Source: an uncultured Bacteroides sp.
GTDB lineage: Bacteria > Bacteroidota > Bacteroidia > Bacteroidales > Bacteroidaceae
Length of the DNA: 64,000 nucleotides
Assembly (NCBI GenBank): GCA_900544075.1
Contig: UQTJ01000008.1
Span: 39,623 to 103,622 of the forward strand
Reading direction: 5' to 3'
Below, piece by piece: positions 1 through 8,024 of the stretch. How positions within the stretch are numbered: position 1 is the stretch's first letter; each line of letters starts with the position of its first letter. The position numbers were made by a program, and so were the translations under genes. The notes under the pieces were generated by a model. That model searched no databases and was not told where the DNA came from. It saw only the letters and a list, made by a program, of their open reading frames with translations.

Positions 1-1312
1 GGTCAGCGATGATGATTACTTCGTAGTCGTTAGCCTTAGCAGCTTCTACTGTATCTTTCACGCAGTTGTCGATAGCAACAACAGCCTTTTCGATAGCTTC
101 GTAGATACCGGTGTGACCTACCATGTCGCCGTTAGCATAGTTGACAACGATGAAGTCATATTTCTGAGTGTTGATAGCTTCTACCAGTTTGTCCTTAACT
201 TCGTAAGCGCTCATTTCAGGCTTCAGGTCGTAAGTGGCAACCTTTGGAGAAGGAACCAGGATACGGTCTTCGTTGTCGTATGGAGTTTCACGTCCGCCGT
301 TGAAGAAGAATGTAACGTGGGCATACTTTTCTGTTTCAGCGATGTGAAGCTGAGTCTTTCCGTTTGCTGCGAGGTATTCGCCAAGAGTGTTCTGTACGTT
401 TTCCTTAGGGAAGAGGATGTGTACACCCTTGAATGAAGCATCGTATGGAGTCATACAGTAATACTGAAGTCCCGGGATAGTCTTCATACCGGCTTCAGGC
501 ATATCCTGCTGAGTAAGAACGATAGTAAGCTCTTTAGCACGGTCGTTACGGTAGTTGAAGAAGATAACTACGTCGCCTTCCTTGATAGTACCATCGAAGT
601 TAGCGTTGGAGATAGGTTTGATGAATTCGTCAGTAACACCTTCATCGTATGATTCCTGCATAGCCTGAACCATGTCTGTAGCTTTCCTACCTGTACCGTT
701 AACGAGCAAGTCGTAAGCTTCTTTCACACGTTCCCAACGTTTGTCGCGGTCCATTGCATAGAAACGACCTACGATAGAAGCGATTTTACCTGCTGATTTA
801 GCGCAGTGTGCAGTAAGTTCTTCGATAAATCCTTTACCGCTCTTAGGGTCAGTGTCGCGACCGTCCATGAAGCAGTGGATGAAAGTATTTTCGATACCGT
901 ATTCTTTAGCGATGTCGCAAAGGCGGAACAGGTGGTCGAGTGAAGAGTGTACACCACCGTTTGAAGTAAGACCCATGAAGTGGATGTTCTTACCGTTTTC
1001 CTTAGCGTATGTGAAGGCAGAAACAACTTCAGGGTTCTGCATGATGCTTCCGTCGGCACAAGCACGGTTGATTTTCACCAAATCCTGATAAACGATGCGT
1101 CCGGCACCGATGTTGAGGTGACCAACTTCTGAGTTACCCATCTGTCCGTCAGGAAGACCTACGTTTTCGCCGCTTGCCTGCAACTGTGAGTGAGGGTAGT
1201 TAGCCAACAGACTGTCCCAATAAGGAGTAGGAGTGTTAAAGATTACATCGTCTTTGTGATGGTCGCCGCAGCCCCATCCGTCGAGGATCATTAAAAGTGC
1301 TTTCTTTGCCAT
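1..1312 (-). CDS. gpmI: 2,3-bisphosphoglycerate-independent phosphoglycerate mutase (partial, C-terminus outside window)
   Basis: Interconverts 3- and 2-phosphoglycerate in glycolysis, a cytosolic manganese-type enzyme of the alkaline phosphatase superfamily. The start codon is at 1310-1312 and the protein opens MAKKALLMILDGWG, the family's N-terminal metal-binding motif; MGNSEVGHLNIGAGR, carrying the phosphorylated serine, follows. About 437 codons lie in the window and the frame stays open to the left edge, against roughly 505-515 residues in the family, so only the C-terminal part is missing. It is transcribed leftward, divergently from the HicAB pair, with a Bacteroidetes -7 element about 50 bases upstream. 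The identification is firm. Confidence 0.95.
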   Translation of the reverse strand, partial: MAKKALLMILDGWGCGDHHKDDVIFNTPTPYWDSLLANYPHSQLQASGENVGLPDGQMGNSEVGHLNIGAGRIVYQDLVKINRACADGSIMQNPEVVSAFTYAKENGKNIHFMGLTSNGGVHSSLDHLFRLCDIAKEYGIENTFIHCFMDGRDTDPKSGKGFIEELTAHCAKSAGKIASIVGRFYAMDRDKRWERVKEAYDLLVNGTGRKATDMVQAMQESYDEGVTDEFIKPISNANFDGTIKEGDVVIFFNYRNDRAKELTIVLTQQDMPEAGMKTIPGLQYYCMTPYDASFKGVHILFPKENVQNTLGEYLAANGKTQLHIAETEKYAHVTFFFNGGRETPYDNEDRILVPSPKVATYDLKPEMSAYEVKDKLVEAINTQKYDFIVVNYANGDMVGHTGIYEAIEKAVVAIDNCVKDTVEAAKANDYEVIIIAD

Positions 1313-1360
1313 AATTGTAATATGTTTTAGAAGTTTGAAATCCAATTTGTTTTCCGGCTG

Positions 1361-1368
1361 CAAAAGTA
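1361..1368 (-). promoter_or_regulatory. Bacteroidetes -7 element upstream of gpmI
   Basis: Read on the minus strand this is TACTTTTG, a perfect TAnnTTTG, 49 bases upstream of the gpmI start. No TTTG is seen at -33 spacing. The assignment rests on consensus match only. Confidence 0.5.
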
Positions 1369-1474
1369 CAAAATATCTGCTTTTTGAGCGAATGTTTTGG
1401 GGATTTTTAATATAGAGCTTATAATGGATAATTTAGAATATACTTTCAATTATAGTAAAAATGAGAATATATTG

Positions 1475-1506
1475 TTTGTGAATTATTCGTGGATTTACTA
1501 TATTTG
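1475..1506 (+). promoter_or_regulatory. Bacteroidetes-type promoter of hicAB
   Basis: TTTG at 1475-1478 and TATATTTG at 1499-1506 are separated by 20 bases, matching the Bacteroides -33/-7 consensus (TTTG, 19-21 bp, TAnnTTTG). It would start transcription near 1511-1513. This rules out translation from the upstream ATG at 1489 and supports the hicA start at 1531. Confidence 0.75.
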
Positions 1507-1530
1507 CAAAGTAATAAAGTCAAAAACGCT

Positions 1531-1719
1531 ATGAGTTACAAGTCTGTTAAGGAGGTTGTAACTATGTTGCTTGACAACGGCTTCGTTCTAAAAAGCCAGA
1601 AGGGCAGCCACATGAAGTTTGAAAAAGACGGAATAACGGTAGTCGTTCCGAATCATGGAAAGAAAGGCGTTGAAAAAGGCACTTATTACAGCATTTTGAG
1701 GCAAGTGGGGCTAAAATAG
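1531..1719 (+). CDS. hicA: HicA-family mRNA interferase toxin
   Basis: Predicted toxin of a type II toxin-antitoxin pair: HicA proteins fold like a double-stranded RNA-binding domain and cleave mRNA on the ribosome. The 62-residue product is a single domain of usual HicA size, with the hallmark G-S-H (His27 catalytic) followed by MKF, and the C-terminal G-T-Y-x-x-I-L-R-Q-V-G-L signature. I chose ATG 1531 over the in-frame ATG 1489 because the promoter -7 element (1499-1506) lies between them. The partner antitoxin gene follows within 40 bases, so the two are an operon. Whether it is active is not known. Confidence 0.85.
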   Translation: MSYKSVKEVVTMLLDNGFVLKSQKGSHMKFEKDGITVVVPNHGKKGVEKGTYYSILRQVGLK

Positions 1720-1758
1720 CCCCAGCCTCTTTTGTTTAACTATAAAATGGTGGTCAAA

Positions 1759-2151
1759 ATGAGAACAGTTGAAGTTATTGTGGAACATGCCGGCAATAAT
1801 CTTAGTGCTTATATCGAAGGTGCTCCTGTTATTACGGTTGGTAATAACATAAGGGAGATTGAAGATAACATGAAAGAAGCCATAGACTTATATTTGGAGG
1901 ACAATCCGAATCCGTGCGAAATTCTCAAAGGGGAATTTTCCTTAAAATTTAAAATAGATGCTTCTACATTCATCAACTATTACAGTAGCATTTTCACTAA
2001 GGCCGCATTGAGCCGGATAACCGGAATCAATGAACGCCAGTTGTGGCATTATGCGGCCGGAGTGCATAAACCTCGCAAACAACAGTTGGAGAAGATTCAG
2101 AAAGGTATTAACGCACTGACTGAGGAATTGGCTGCTATAAATTTGTTGTAA
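1759..2151 (+). CDS. hicB: HicB-family antitoxin with C-terminal helix-turn-helix
   Basis: Predicted antitoxin that would neutralise HicA and repress its own operon. The N-terminal half (about 1-70) has the HicB partial RNase H-like fold pattern: a short beta-rich segment with AYIEGAPVITVG, then an acidic helix. The C-terminal half (KAALSRITGINERQLWHYAAG, positions about 78-98) is an Xre-like helix-turn-helix followed by a basic helix. I place the start at 1759 (MRTVEVIVEH); ATGs at 1732 and 1747 are also in frame and would add 9 or 4 residues. It sits directly downstream of hicA. The call is good at family level; start position is uncertain. Confidence 0.8.
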   Translation: MRTVEVIVEHAGNNLSAYIEGAPVITVGNNIREIEDNMKEAIDLYLEDNPNPCEILKGEFSLKFKIDASTFINYYSSIFTKAALSRITGINERQLWHYAAGVHKPRKQQLEKIQKGINALTEELAAINLL

Positions 2152-2188
2152 TTGATAAAGTGATTATCTATGGATTATCGCTCCATTT

Positions 2189-3124
2189 TTAGCTATTTTT
2201 CAGCTGTGTGAACAGCTCTTTCTGTTTCTCGCTTAACGCTGTAGGTATATCCACATGATATGTCACAATCAAATCGCCGAATGTACCTTCTTTCTTATAT
2301 ACAGGGAATCCTTTGCCACGCAGTCTGACTTTTGTGTCGTTCTGAGTGCCCGGATTTACTTTCAGCTTGACCATTCCGTTTATGGTCCTGACGTTCACAG
2401 TACCTCCAAGGACGGCTGTGTAAAGGTCGATATCAACATCTGTGAACAGGTCGTCGCCCTCACGTTTGAAGTCAGGATCCGGAGCAATTTTGAATGTGAT
2501 GTAAAGGTCTCCGTCAGGTGCTCCGTTGCTGCCTTTCTCGCCGTGGCCTTTCAGCTTTATCATTTGTCCGTCGGCAATACCCGCAGGTATTGTTATACGC
2601 AGGTTCTCACCGTTCACGCTGAAGGTCTGTTTGTGCGTAACGGCTGCTTCGCGCAGTGAAAGGTTCATCTGTGCTTCTATGTCACCTCCACGGCTCATCA
2701 TGTTGTAGCCTCTTCCGCTTCTGCCCGCTGATGCTCCATGTCCGAACAGCTGTTCGAAGAAATCGGAGAAGCCGCTTGCGTTTCCTCTCCCGAATCCGCC
2801 CATGAAATCGTCGCCATTTACGGAGTACCAGTAAGCCGACTGTCCGCCACTTTGTTGTGCTCGCTGGTATGCCTCACGTTCAGCCTTGAATTCGTCGGCA
2901 TGTTTCCAGTGTTCGCCGTATTCGTCGTATTTCTTTCTTTTTTCAGGATCGCTCAAAACCTCGTTAGCTTCGTTTATCTCCTGAAACTTGTCTTTGGCGT
3001 TAGGGTCGTCTTTGTTCAGGTCAGGATGATACTTTCTGGCCATCTTACGATAGGCTTTCTTGATATCATCTTGCGAGGCATTACGTTCTACGCCCAGTAC
3101 TTTGTAATAATCTATAAAAGCCAT
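2189..3124 (-). CDS. cbpA: DnaJ-family co-chaperone, CbpA type
   Basis: Type II (class B) J-domain protein expected to stimulate DnaK ATPase and bind unfolded substrates in the cytosol. An N-terminal J domain (about 1-68) carries the invariant HPD at residues 33-35; a glycine/phenylalanine-rich linker (about 95-145) follows, then two beta-sandwich C-terminal domains. There is no cysteine-rich zinc-finger region, which separates it from DnaJ and fits CbpA; 311 residues is the usual length. It lies 277 bases downstream of hsp20 in the same direction, so it is part of a heat-shock gene neighbourhood. The upstream region carries an unusual AT-rich repeat array. Confidence 0.88.
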   Translation of the reverse strand: MAFIDYYKVLGVERNASQDDIKKAYRKMARKYHPDLNKDDPNAKDKFQEINEANEVLSDPEKRKKYDEYGEHWKHADEFKAEREAYQRAQQSGGQSAYWYSVNGDDFMGGFGRGNASGFSDFFEQLFGHGASAGRSGRGYNMMSRGGDIEAQMNLSLREAAVTHKQTFSVNGENLRITIPAGIADGQMIKLKGHGEKGSNGAPDGDLYITFKIAPDPDFKREGDDLFTDVDIDLYTAVLGGTVNVRTINGMVKLKVNPGTQNDTKVRLRGKGFPVYKKEGTFGDLIVTYHVDIPTALSEKQKELFTQLKNS

Positions 3125-3192
3125 ATATTTTGAGTTTTAAAGTTGGTGGTTTATTGATGTTTTTATGCCCGGAAATTCTTGTAAACAACCTT

Positions 3193-3294
3193 ACATATTC
3201 TATAAATACAACCTTTGTTTTTATAAATACAAGTTATATATATAAAAATACAATCTATAGATATATAAATATAAGTTGTATTTATAGAATATGT
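3193..3294. repeat. Inverted repeat with internal TATAAAT units upstream of cbpA
   Basis: A perfect 20-bp inverted repeat has arms at 3193-3212 and 3275-3294. Allowing one gap, the arms extend outward to about 30 bp (3185-3304). The 62-bp interior holds further TATAAATACAA-like units beginning near 3201, 3222, 3241 and 3264, about two helical turns apart. It lies between hsp20 and cbpA, upstream of the cbpA start. Possible roles are a regulator-binding array or intrinsically curved DNA; no known operator is recognised. Confidence 0.7.
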
Positions 3295-3350
3295 GAAGGC
3301 GGTTTCAAGTTCTCATAAGCATGTGTTGAAGTTGTTGTCTTATACAAACA

Positions 3351-3381
3351 GAGCCCCCCGTTGACTGTTGGCGGGAGGCTC
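3351..3381 (-). terminator. Hairpin terminator after hsp20
   Basis: Arms GAGCCCCCCG and CGGGAGGCTC flank an 11-base loop, immediately downstream of the hsp20 stop. On the minus strand it is followed by TGTTTGT, on the plus strand by TTATTT, so it could act in both directions. Confidence 0.65.
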
Positions 3382-3400
3382 TTATTTGGTTTACCAATGA

Positions 3401-3838
3401 TTAATGTATCTCAATAACACGATTAACCTTAGCTTTTTCTTCAGGTGAATACTTCGGCAGTTCGATAGTCAATACACCGTCTGAAACATTAGCACTTATC
3501 TTTTCCTTATCAACATTGTCAGGCAAGTAAAGTGACTGTTGGAATTTTGTGTAAGAGAACTCACGTCGCAAGTATTTCTTGTTTTCTTTATCTTTATCTT
3601 CGTTTTCAACTTTCTTTTCCATTGAGATAACAAGTTCGTTGTCGTCTCCCAAATGGATGTTGAAATCGTCTTTGGTCATTCCTGGAGCTGCAACCTCTAC
3701 TTTGTAGTTCTTTTCGCTCTCAATAACATTGATTGCCGGAGCTGTAGCATTAGTTTTTTCCATCCAGTCATTATCAAAGAAATCATTAAAGATACTTGGT
3801 AACCAGTTCTGATTGTAATACTTTCTAATCGGCATCAT
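3401..3838 (-). CDS. Hsp20/alpha-crystallin small heat shock protein
   Basis: ATP-independent holdase chaperone that binds unfolding proteins as large oligomers. The 145-residue protein has a short N-terminal arm, an alpha-crystallin domain (about 35-135) with the signature ANVSDGVLTIELPK, and a C-terminal I-x-I type motif (VIEIH at the very end) used for oligomer assembly. A good ribosome-binding site (AGGAGA on the minus strand) lies just upstream of the ATG. Followed by a hairpin and then cbpA, giving a small chaperone neighbourhood. No clear Bacteroidetes -7 element was seen within 100 bases upstream. Confidence 0.92.
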   Translation of the reverse strand: MMPIRKYYNQNWLPSIFNDFFDNDWMEKTNATAPAINVIESEKNYKVEVAAPGMTKDDFNIHLGDDNELVISMEKKVENEDKDKENKKYLRREFSYTKFQQSLYLPDNVDKEKISANVSDGVLTIELPKYSPEEKAKVNRVIEIH

Positions 3839-4291
3839 AGTTTTAATCTCCTATATTTAAGTTATACATTTTCAATTATTTCCGAACTCTTGGTTTTTGA
3901 ACCTCAAGTTCACTATTGATATTGCAAACTGTGTGCCGATACCGGAAGTTTGAATTTTTGTCAGACGGTGTTTAATGTTTATAATCTGATTTTAAACCTT
4001 CAGGCTATTGTTTTAAACATGTGGAAACATTATTAATATATTCACAGGTGTTGATAAAGTCATAAATTGACAAATTGTCATTTGGTTATCTTGTTTTACG
4101 TGTCAAAATGTCCTTTCGTGGACTCTTACTTCTGTGTTTAATGTGTTTGGGCTGGAAAAATGTTATATAGATTGTTTCGGTCGTGCCAAAGTTAGAAGGC
4201 ATGAAGTTAGAGTTATTAACAGGCTGTTAATAACGTAGGTTTTCAACAGGTTATTAATAACTCCTGTTGATGTTGAAATCCAAGACTTGAT
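3839..4291. other. 453-bp intergenic region with palindromes
   Basis: No gene was found. It holds the hsp20 ribosome-binding site at its left end; a 13-bp palindrome TGACAAATTGTCA at 4068-4080; a perfect 11-bp inverted repeat around G4223 (4212-4234, GTTATTAACAG and its complement); and a second inverted repeat, CAACAGG/CCTGTTG, at 4244-4269 enclosing TTATTAATAA. The last two lie just downstream of rnhB but lack a T-run in the rnhB direction, so they are not standard terminators. A TAACTTTG match on the minus strand at 4187-4194 could be a promoter toward hsp20, but it is about 350 bases away. Confidence 0.5.
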
Positions 4292-4894
4292 TTAGAAATC
4301 CAGCGAAAGCTGTGTGTCGCCTAAAAGGTTGTAACTCAGGCGGTGATAAGGAGAAGTGCCGAATTCCTTTATGGCTTGTCGATGTTTTTTGGTAGGATAT
4401 CCCTTGTTCATATCCCATGCGTACATAGGATATTCACTGTGCAGCCTGTTCATATAGTCGTCACGATAAGTCTTCGCAAGTATCGAAGCGGCTGCTATTG
4501 AAAGATATTTTCCATCTCCCTTCACTATTGTGGTATGCGGAATATTCTTGTATTTGTTGAAACGGTTGCCGTCTATCAACAGATGTTCTGGAGTAATTTT
4601 CAGTTGGTCAATTGCTCTGTGCATCGCAAGGAACGAAGCGTTCAGAATGTTGATTTTATCAATTTCTTCCGGTTCTACAATACCAATTGCCCATGCCAGT
4701 GCTTCCTTTTCTATAACTTCTCTAAGCTGATAGCGCTGTTTTTCAGACAGTTGCTTCGAGTCGTTCAGCATCTCATTCTTGAAGTCCTTCGGCAGAATGA
4801 CGGCTGCGGCATAAACTGCTCCGGCAAGACATCCTCGTCCTGCTTCATCGCATCCGGCTTCTATAAGGTTTTCATTCAAGTATGGTAAAAGCAT
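4292..4894 (-). CDS. rnhB: Ribonuclease HII
   Basis: Cleaves RNA in RNA-DNA hybrids and excises misincorporated ribonucleotides. The 200-residue protein has the N-terminal DEDD-type metal site in GCDEAGRGCLAGAVYAA (about 14-30), then DSKQLSEKQR (about 45-54), and further conserved stretches LLIDGN, TIVKGD and SIAAASILAK, all typical of RNase HII. Length is normal. It is transcribed leftward with a -7 element just upstream. Firm call. Confidence 0.95.
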   Translation of the reverse strand: MLLPYLNENLIEAGCDEAGRGCLAGAVYAAAVILPKDFKNEMLNDSKQLSEKQRYQLREVIEKEALAWAIGIVEPEEIDKINILNASFLAMHRAIDQLKITPEHLLIDGNRFNKYKNIPHTTIVKGDGKYLSIAAASILAKTYRDDYMNRLHSEYPMYAWDMNKGYPTKKHRQAIKEFGTSPYHRLSYNLLGDTQLSLDF

Positions 4895-4922
4895 CTTTAT
4901 GGGGTTTTAAAATTTCCGGGTG

Positions 4923-4930
4923 CAAAGGTA
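4923..4930 (-). promoter_or_regulatory. -7 element upstream of rnhB
   Basis: Minus-strand TACCTTTG, a perfect Bacteroidetes -7 consensus, 29 bases upstream of the rnhB start. No good -33 TTTG is visible. Confidence 0.6.
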
Positions 4931-5005
4931 CGCATTTTGTGTCTTATACAGTAATATTAATGTGTGGAGTTATTAATGTGTTATTCACATACGGTGTTAA
5001 AAAGG

Positions 5006-5047
5006 AACAGGGTTTAAACAGCCTGTAAATACTGTTTAAACCCTGTT
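5006..5047 (-). terminator. Inverted-repeat terminator after malQ
   Basis: Perfect 16-bp arms AACAGGGTTTAAACAG and its complement enclose a 10-base loop, 36 bases downstream of the malQ stop, and are followed on the minus strand by CCTTTTT. Each arm contains the palindrome GTTTAAAC, at 5012 and 5034, exactly 22 bases apart, like the longer arrays elsewhere in the window. Confidence 0.7.
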
Positions 5048-5082
5048 TAGGTGTTGAAAACCTGATTTCTGATGTTTGTTCT

Positions 5083-7761
5083 TTAGACTCTTCCGCTTTC
5101 AGAAATCATGTTTCTTATCTGTTCGTTGAAATCGTCTTTCTTCATAAGGTCTTCCAAAGTGACGTGCATTCTCCATCTCCAGTAGTGGCGAGGGTTTGCA
5201 GGAACGTTAATGCGTTCTATCTCAATGTCCGGATTGCGCAGGCTTTCATCTATTGATGTCCAGTCCTGCCATGTCAGGATACATAGTAGTGACGGGCAGT
5301 TCAGATGCTGGCTAACAACCTCACGGCATAACCATCCCGGTGCATCCTGTGGAACTTCACCCCAATGTCCGAGTTCATAATGATAGTATCGTTCTGTAAT
5401 CTGTGCATCTTCTTTCCAGTAGCCACGGAGGGTTGACATATCATGGGTGCCTATAGTACAAACAGAGCGGAACGGATAGTTATAGACATGTCCGAACTCG
5501 TCTTTCGGGTCTTTAGGCATTCTCTGTATTTCGAGAGAGAGAATCTGCAGCTGGTTCATTACCCATGGCACACAGTCTGGCACCATTCCCAAGTCTTCGC
5601 CGCAAACGAGCATAGAAGTGGATTGTGTGAGGACTGGCAGTTTTTTCATCGCCTCGTCATACCAGAACTTATTGTGGCGCTGGTAATAGTAATGATTGTA
5701 TAGTCTGTTGAAGGCTTCCTGTTCCTGCCAGTTGAGCTGCTTGTAGATGAAGTCGTTCTGTACAGATATTCTCGGGTGATACATCTCAGGATTCTTTCTG
5801 TCTTTTACGAACAGAACATTGCTTATCAATGAGTATAGGCCTTCCTTCAAGTTGAGGCTTTCCTGATCGGTCTTTCCTGCAAAGTAAGCTTCAACTTTAC
5901 GCTGTGTATCGAACTCAGGACGCATGCGGTAGATGTCATGGTGATTATGCTGTACGAAAGTGTTGCGTACCTCATCGCTCTTGTCGCCGAATATGGTGTT
6001 AAGCATATAGTCGTTGATGAAAGGCTCTGTCATGAACTCTTTCTGGAAGTTCAGTCCGAAACCTTTTATTTCGTCCGCGCTCATAGGCAGTGCCGGAACA
6101 AACTGTCCTAACAGTCCGTGTACAGAATGTACAGGAATTTCCCATATACGGAAGAAACCAAGTATATGGTCTATACGGTATGCTGTGAAGTATTCAGCCA
6201 TTTTTGAGAAACGTTTTCTCCACCACTGGTAGTTGTCTTTTTCCATTACGTCCCAATTGTATGTAGGGAATCCCCAGTTCTGACCGTTTACAGAGAAAGC
6301 ATCTGGTGGTGCACCTGCCTGTCCGATCATATTAAAGTAATATGGCTCTACCCATGCTTCCACACTTCCTCGGCTGATGCCGATAGGGATGTCTCCCTTC
6401 AGAATCACACCTTTACTTCGTGCATGGTTGGCAGCTGCAAGAAGTTGCACGTGCAGAACATATTGCAGGAAGTAATAGAATGAAACTTCCGGATATGTTT
6501 CAGCTTCCTCATCACAAAGCTTGTCTATCTCTTCGGAAACGTATGTGATATATTCCGGCCATGTATTGAAATCGGCTGTGCCATACAAATCTCTCAGATA
6601 GCTGAATGCCGAATATGGTTTAAGCCATTCTTCGTTCTTGCTGTAGAATGATTTGAAATCCTCTGATGAAAGGATGCTTTCTGCTTCCTGAGTGAATATG
6701 TCCTTCAGGTAAGCGCGTTTCGTATTGTTTACTCCTTCGTAGTCTACTTGTAACAGGCTGTTCAGTTTCAAGCGTTCTCTTTCATATTCAGCGGCCTTTT
6801 TCGTATTCTTGAGAGTCGGCAACTGTCTCAAATCGATATACATAGGGTGGAATGCGTATATTGAGATAGCATTGTACGGATATGAATCAACCCATGTCTT
6901 TGTTCTTGTAGTGTCGTTGATAGGAAGTATCTGTACTGCCTGCTGGCTTGTTTCTGCAGCCCAGTCTATATATGTCTTCAAATCACCGAAGTCACCTACG
7001 CCGAAACTGCCTTCCGAGCGGAGTGAGAATACTGGTATTGCGCTACCGGCAATCTTCCTTTCCGGCAGATTGAAGAATACCTCTGTTTCCATTGGGAAGT
7101 AAGTCTCTCCGCGCATAAGCGGCTGTATGTGGAAAGTACGGTTGCATCCGCATTCCCATTCTTCCACAGCTCCGGTTTTAGAACTGATGGCTACAAATTT
7201 GTATTCAAAAGGAAATGTAAGCGATGAATAATCTATTGATATACACCACACATCCGGCGATATCTCCTGCATTCTTAGTGGGCGGTAATATTCCCAGTTG
7301 CCAAGTGCGTTGCAGCTGCCTGTTATTCCTAATTCCTGTTCCTTGTGTCTCAGTCCCGGACATAATGCTCTGAGTGTGATGCAGCAGCCTACATTGTCTG
7401 TAAGTTTTTTCGGCTCCTCTGTATGCGGAATGCCATTGAAGGCAGAACTGTATCTGTGATTCCCTTCCGGCAAGTCACGCCAGCAGTCGTCAAAAATGAA
7501 ATGATGCTGCTGTGCATTACCTTTTATAATAGAGTGGGGGATTGCGCCAAACTCTTTTCTTACACAGTCTTCATTTCTGAAAACAGCATATCTGTATGGC
7601 ACAATATCGGAATTTTCAGGCAGGTCATAATTGAATGTTCCTTGCCATTCCTGGCCATCGCGCGTGAAAAGAGGAAGCGAGTTTTTTTCGTCGCCGTTTA
7701 TCACGACTCTCAGACTTTCACCCCATACGGTACGATACTTAATACGAAATGTCAGTTTCAT
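5083..7761 (-). CDS. malQ: 4-alpha-glucanotransferase (amylomaltase, GH77) with N-terminal starch-binding modules
   Basis: Transfers alpha-1,4-glucan segments between maltooligosaccharides in cytosolic starch/glycogen metabolism. At 892 residues it is far longer than the roughly 500-residue bacterial MalQ; the extra N-terminus holds two CBM20-like regions (about 1-110 and 125-235), an arrangement known from plant DPE2 and Bacteroidetes enzymes. The GH77 core shows the nucleophile in RIDHILGFFR (Asp531), the acid/base in CGEDLG (Glu722) and a third acid in GTHDMSTLRG. There is no signal peptide. Flanked by unrelated genes; likely single-gene transcription. Firm at family level. Confidence 0.93.
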   Translation of the reverse strand: MKLTFRIKYRTVWGESLRVVINGDEKNSLPLFTRDGQEWQGTFNYDLPENSDIVPYRYAVFRNEDCVRKEFGAIPHSIIKGNAQQHHFIFDDCWRDLPEGNHRYSSAFNGIPHTEEPKKLTDNVGCCITLRALCPGLRHKEQELGITGSCNALGNWEYYRPLRMQEISPDVWCISIDYSSLTFPFEYKFVAISSKTGAVEEWECGCNRTFHIQPLMRGETYFPMETEVFFNLPERKIAGSAIPVFSLRSEGSFGVGDFGDLKTYIDWAAETSQQAVQILPINDTTRTKTWVDSYPYNAISIYAFHPMYIDLRQLPTLKNTKKAAEYERERLKLNSLLQVDYEGVNNTKRAYLKDIFTQEAESILSSEDFKSFYSKNEEWLKPYSAFSYLRDLYGTADFNTWPEYITYVSEEIDKLCDEEAETYPEVSFYYFLQYVLHVQLLAAANHARSKGVILKGDIPIGISRGSVEAWVEPYYFNMIGQAGAPPDAFSVNGQNWGFPTYNWDVMEKDNYQWWRKRFSKMAEYFTAYRIDHILGFFRIWEIPVHSVHGLLGQFVPALPMSADEIKGFGLNFQKEFMTEPFINDYMLNTIFGDKSDEVRNTFVQHNHHDIYRMRPEFDTQRKVEAYFAGKTDQESLNLKEGLYSLISNVLFVKDRKNPEMYHPRISVQNDFIYKQLNWQEQEAFNRLYNHYYYQRHNKFWYDEAMKKLPVLTQSTSMLVCGEDLGMVPDCVPWVMNQLQILSLEIQRMPKDPKDEFGHVYNYPFRSVCTIGTHDMSTLRGYWKEDAQITERYYHYELGHWGEVPQDAPGWLCREVVSQHLNCPSLLCILTWQDWTSIDESLRNPDIEIERINVPANPRHYWRWRMHVTLEDLMKKDDFNEQIRNMISESGRV

Positions 7762-7804
7762 ATCTTTCTTTTGGTATTAGTTTTTATTTAGTTATTTCTT
7801 TTTC

Positions 7805-7812
7805 CAAAAATA
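7805..7812 (-). promoter_or_regulatory. Possible -7 element upstream of malQ
   Basis: Minus-strand TATTTTTG matches TAnnTTTG, 44 bases upstream of the malQ start. No -33 element is seen and the region is AT-rich, so chance is possible. Confidence 0.4.
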
Positions 7813-7934
7813 GTTATTTTATGATAATACTTGTCCGGTTTGGAGTAAAAATATAAATGTTTTATGGCATGAAACCGAGTTATAAGCTTTCTGGACGCGT
7901 TTTGGATATGATGAAATATAAACGGATTATTAAT

Positions 7935-7970
7935 AAAAAAGCCCCGGAACTTTATGGATTCCGAGGCTTT
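7935..7970 (-). terminator. Rho-independent terminator after gyrB
   Basis: On the minus strand GCCTCGGAA pairs with TTCCGGGGC across a short loop and is followed by six Ts. It lies about 55 bases past the gyrB stop. Confidence 0.85.
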
Positions 7971-8024
7971 CCTCCGTGTAAGATGTGAGGAGGTATAAAA
8001 ATTTAGTTAAACATATAAACCACC

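Noticed and set aside
4212..4269. Paired palindromes after rnhB as a fifth 22-bp array
   Set aside because: Their centres are about 32 bases apart, not 22, and the units share only TTAATAA words.
4895..5000. TTATTCACA near 4981 and similar words elsewhere as DnaA boxes of a replication origin
   Set aside because: Single imperfect words in AT-rich DNA, no clustering and no dnaA gene; gyrB alone does not mark the origin in this phylum.
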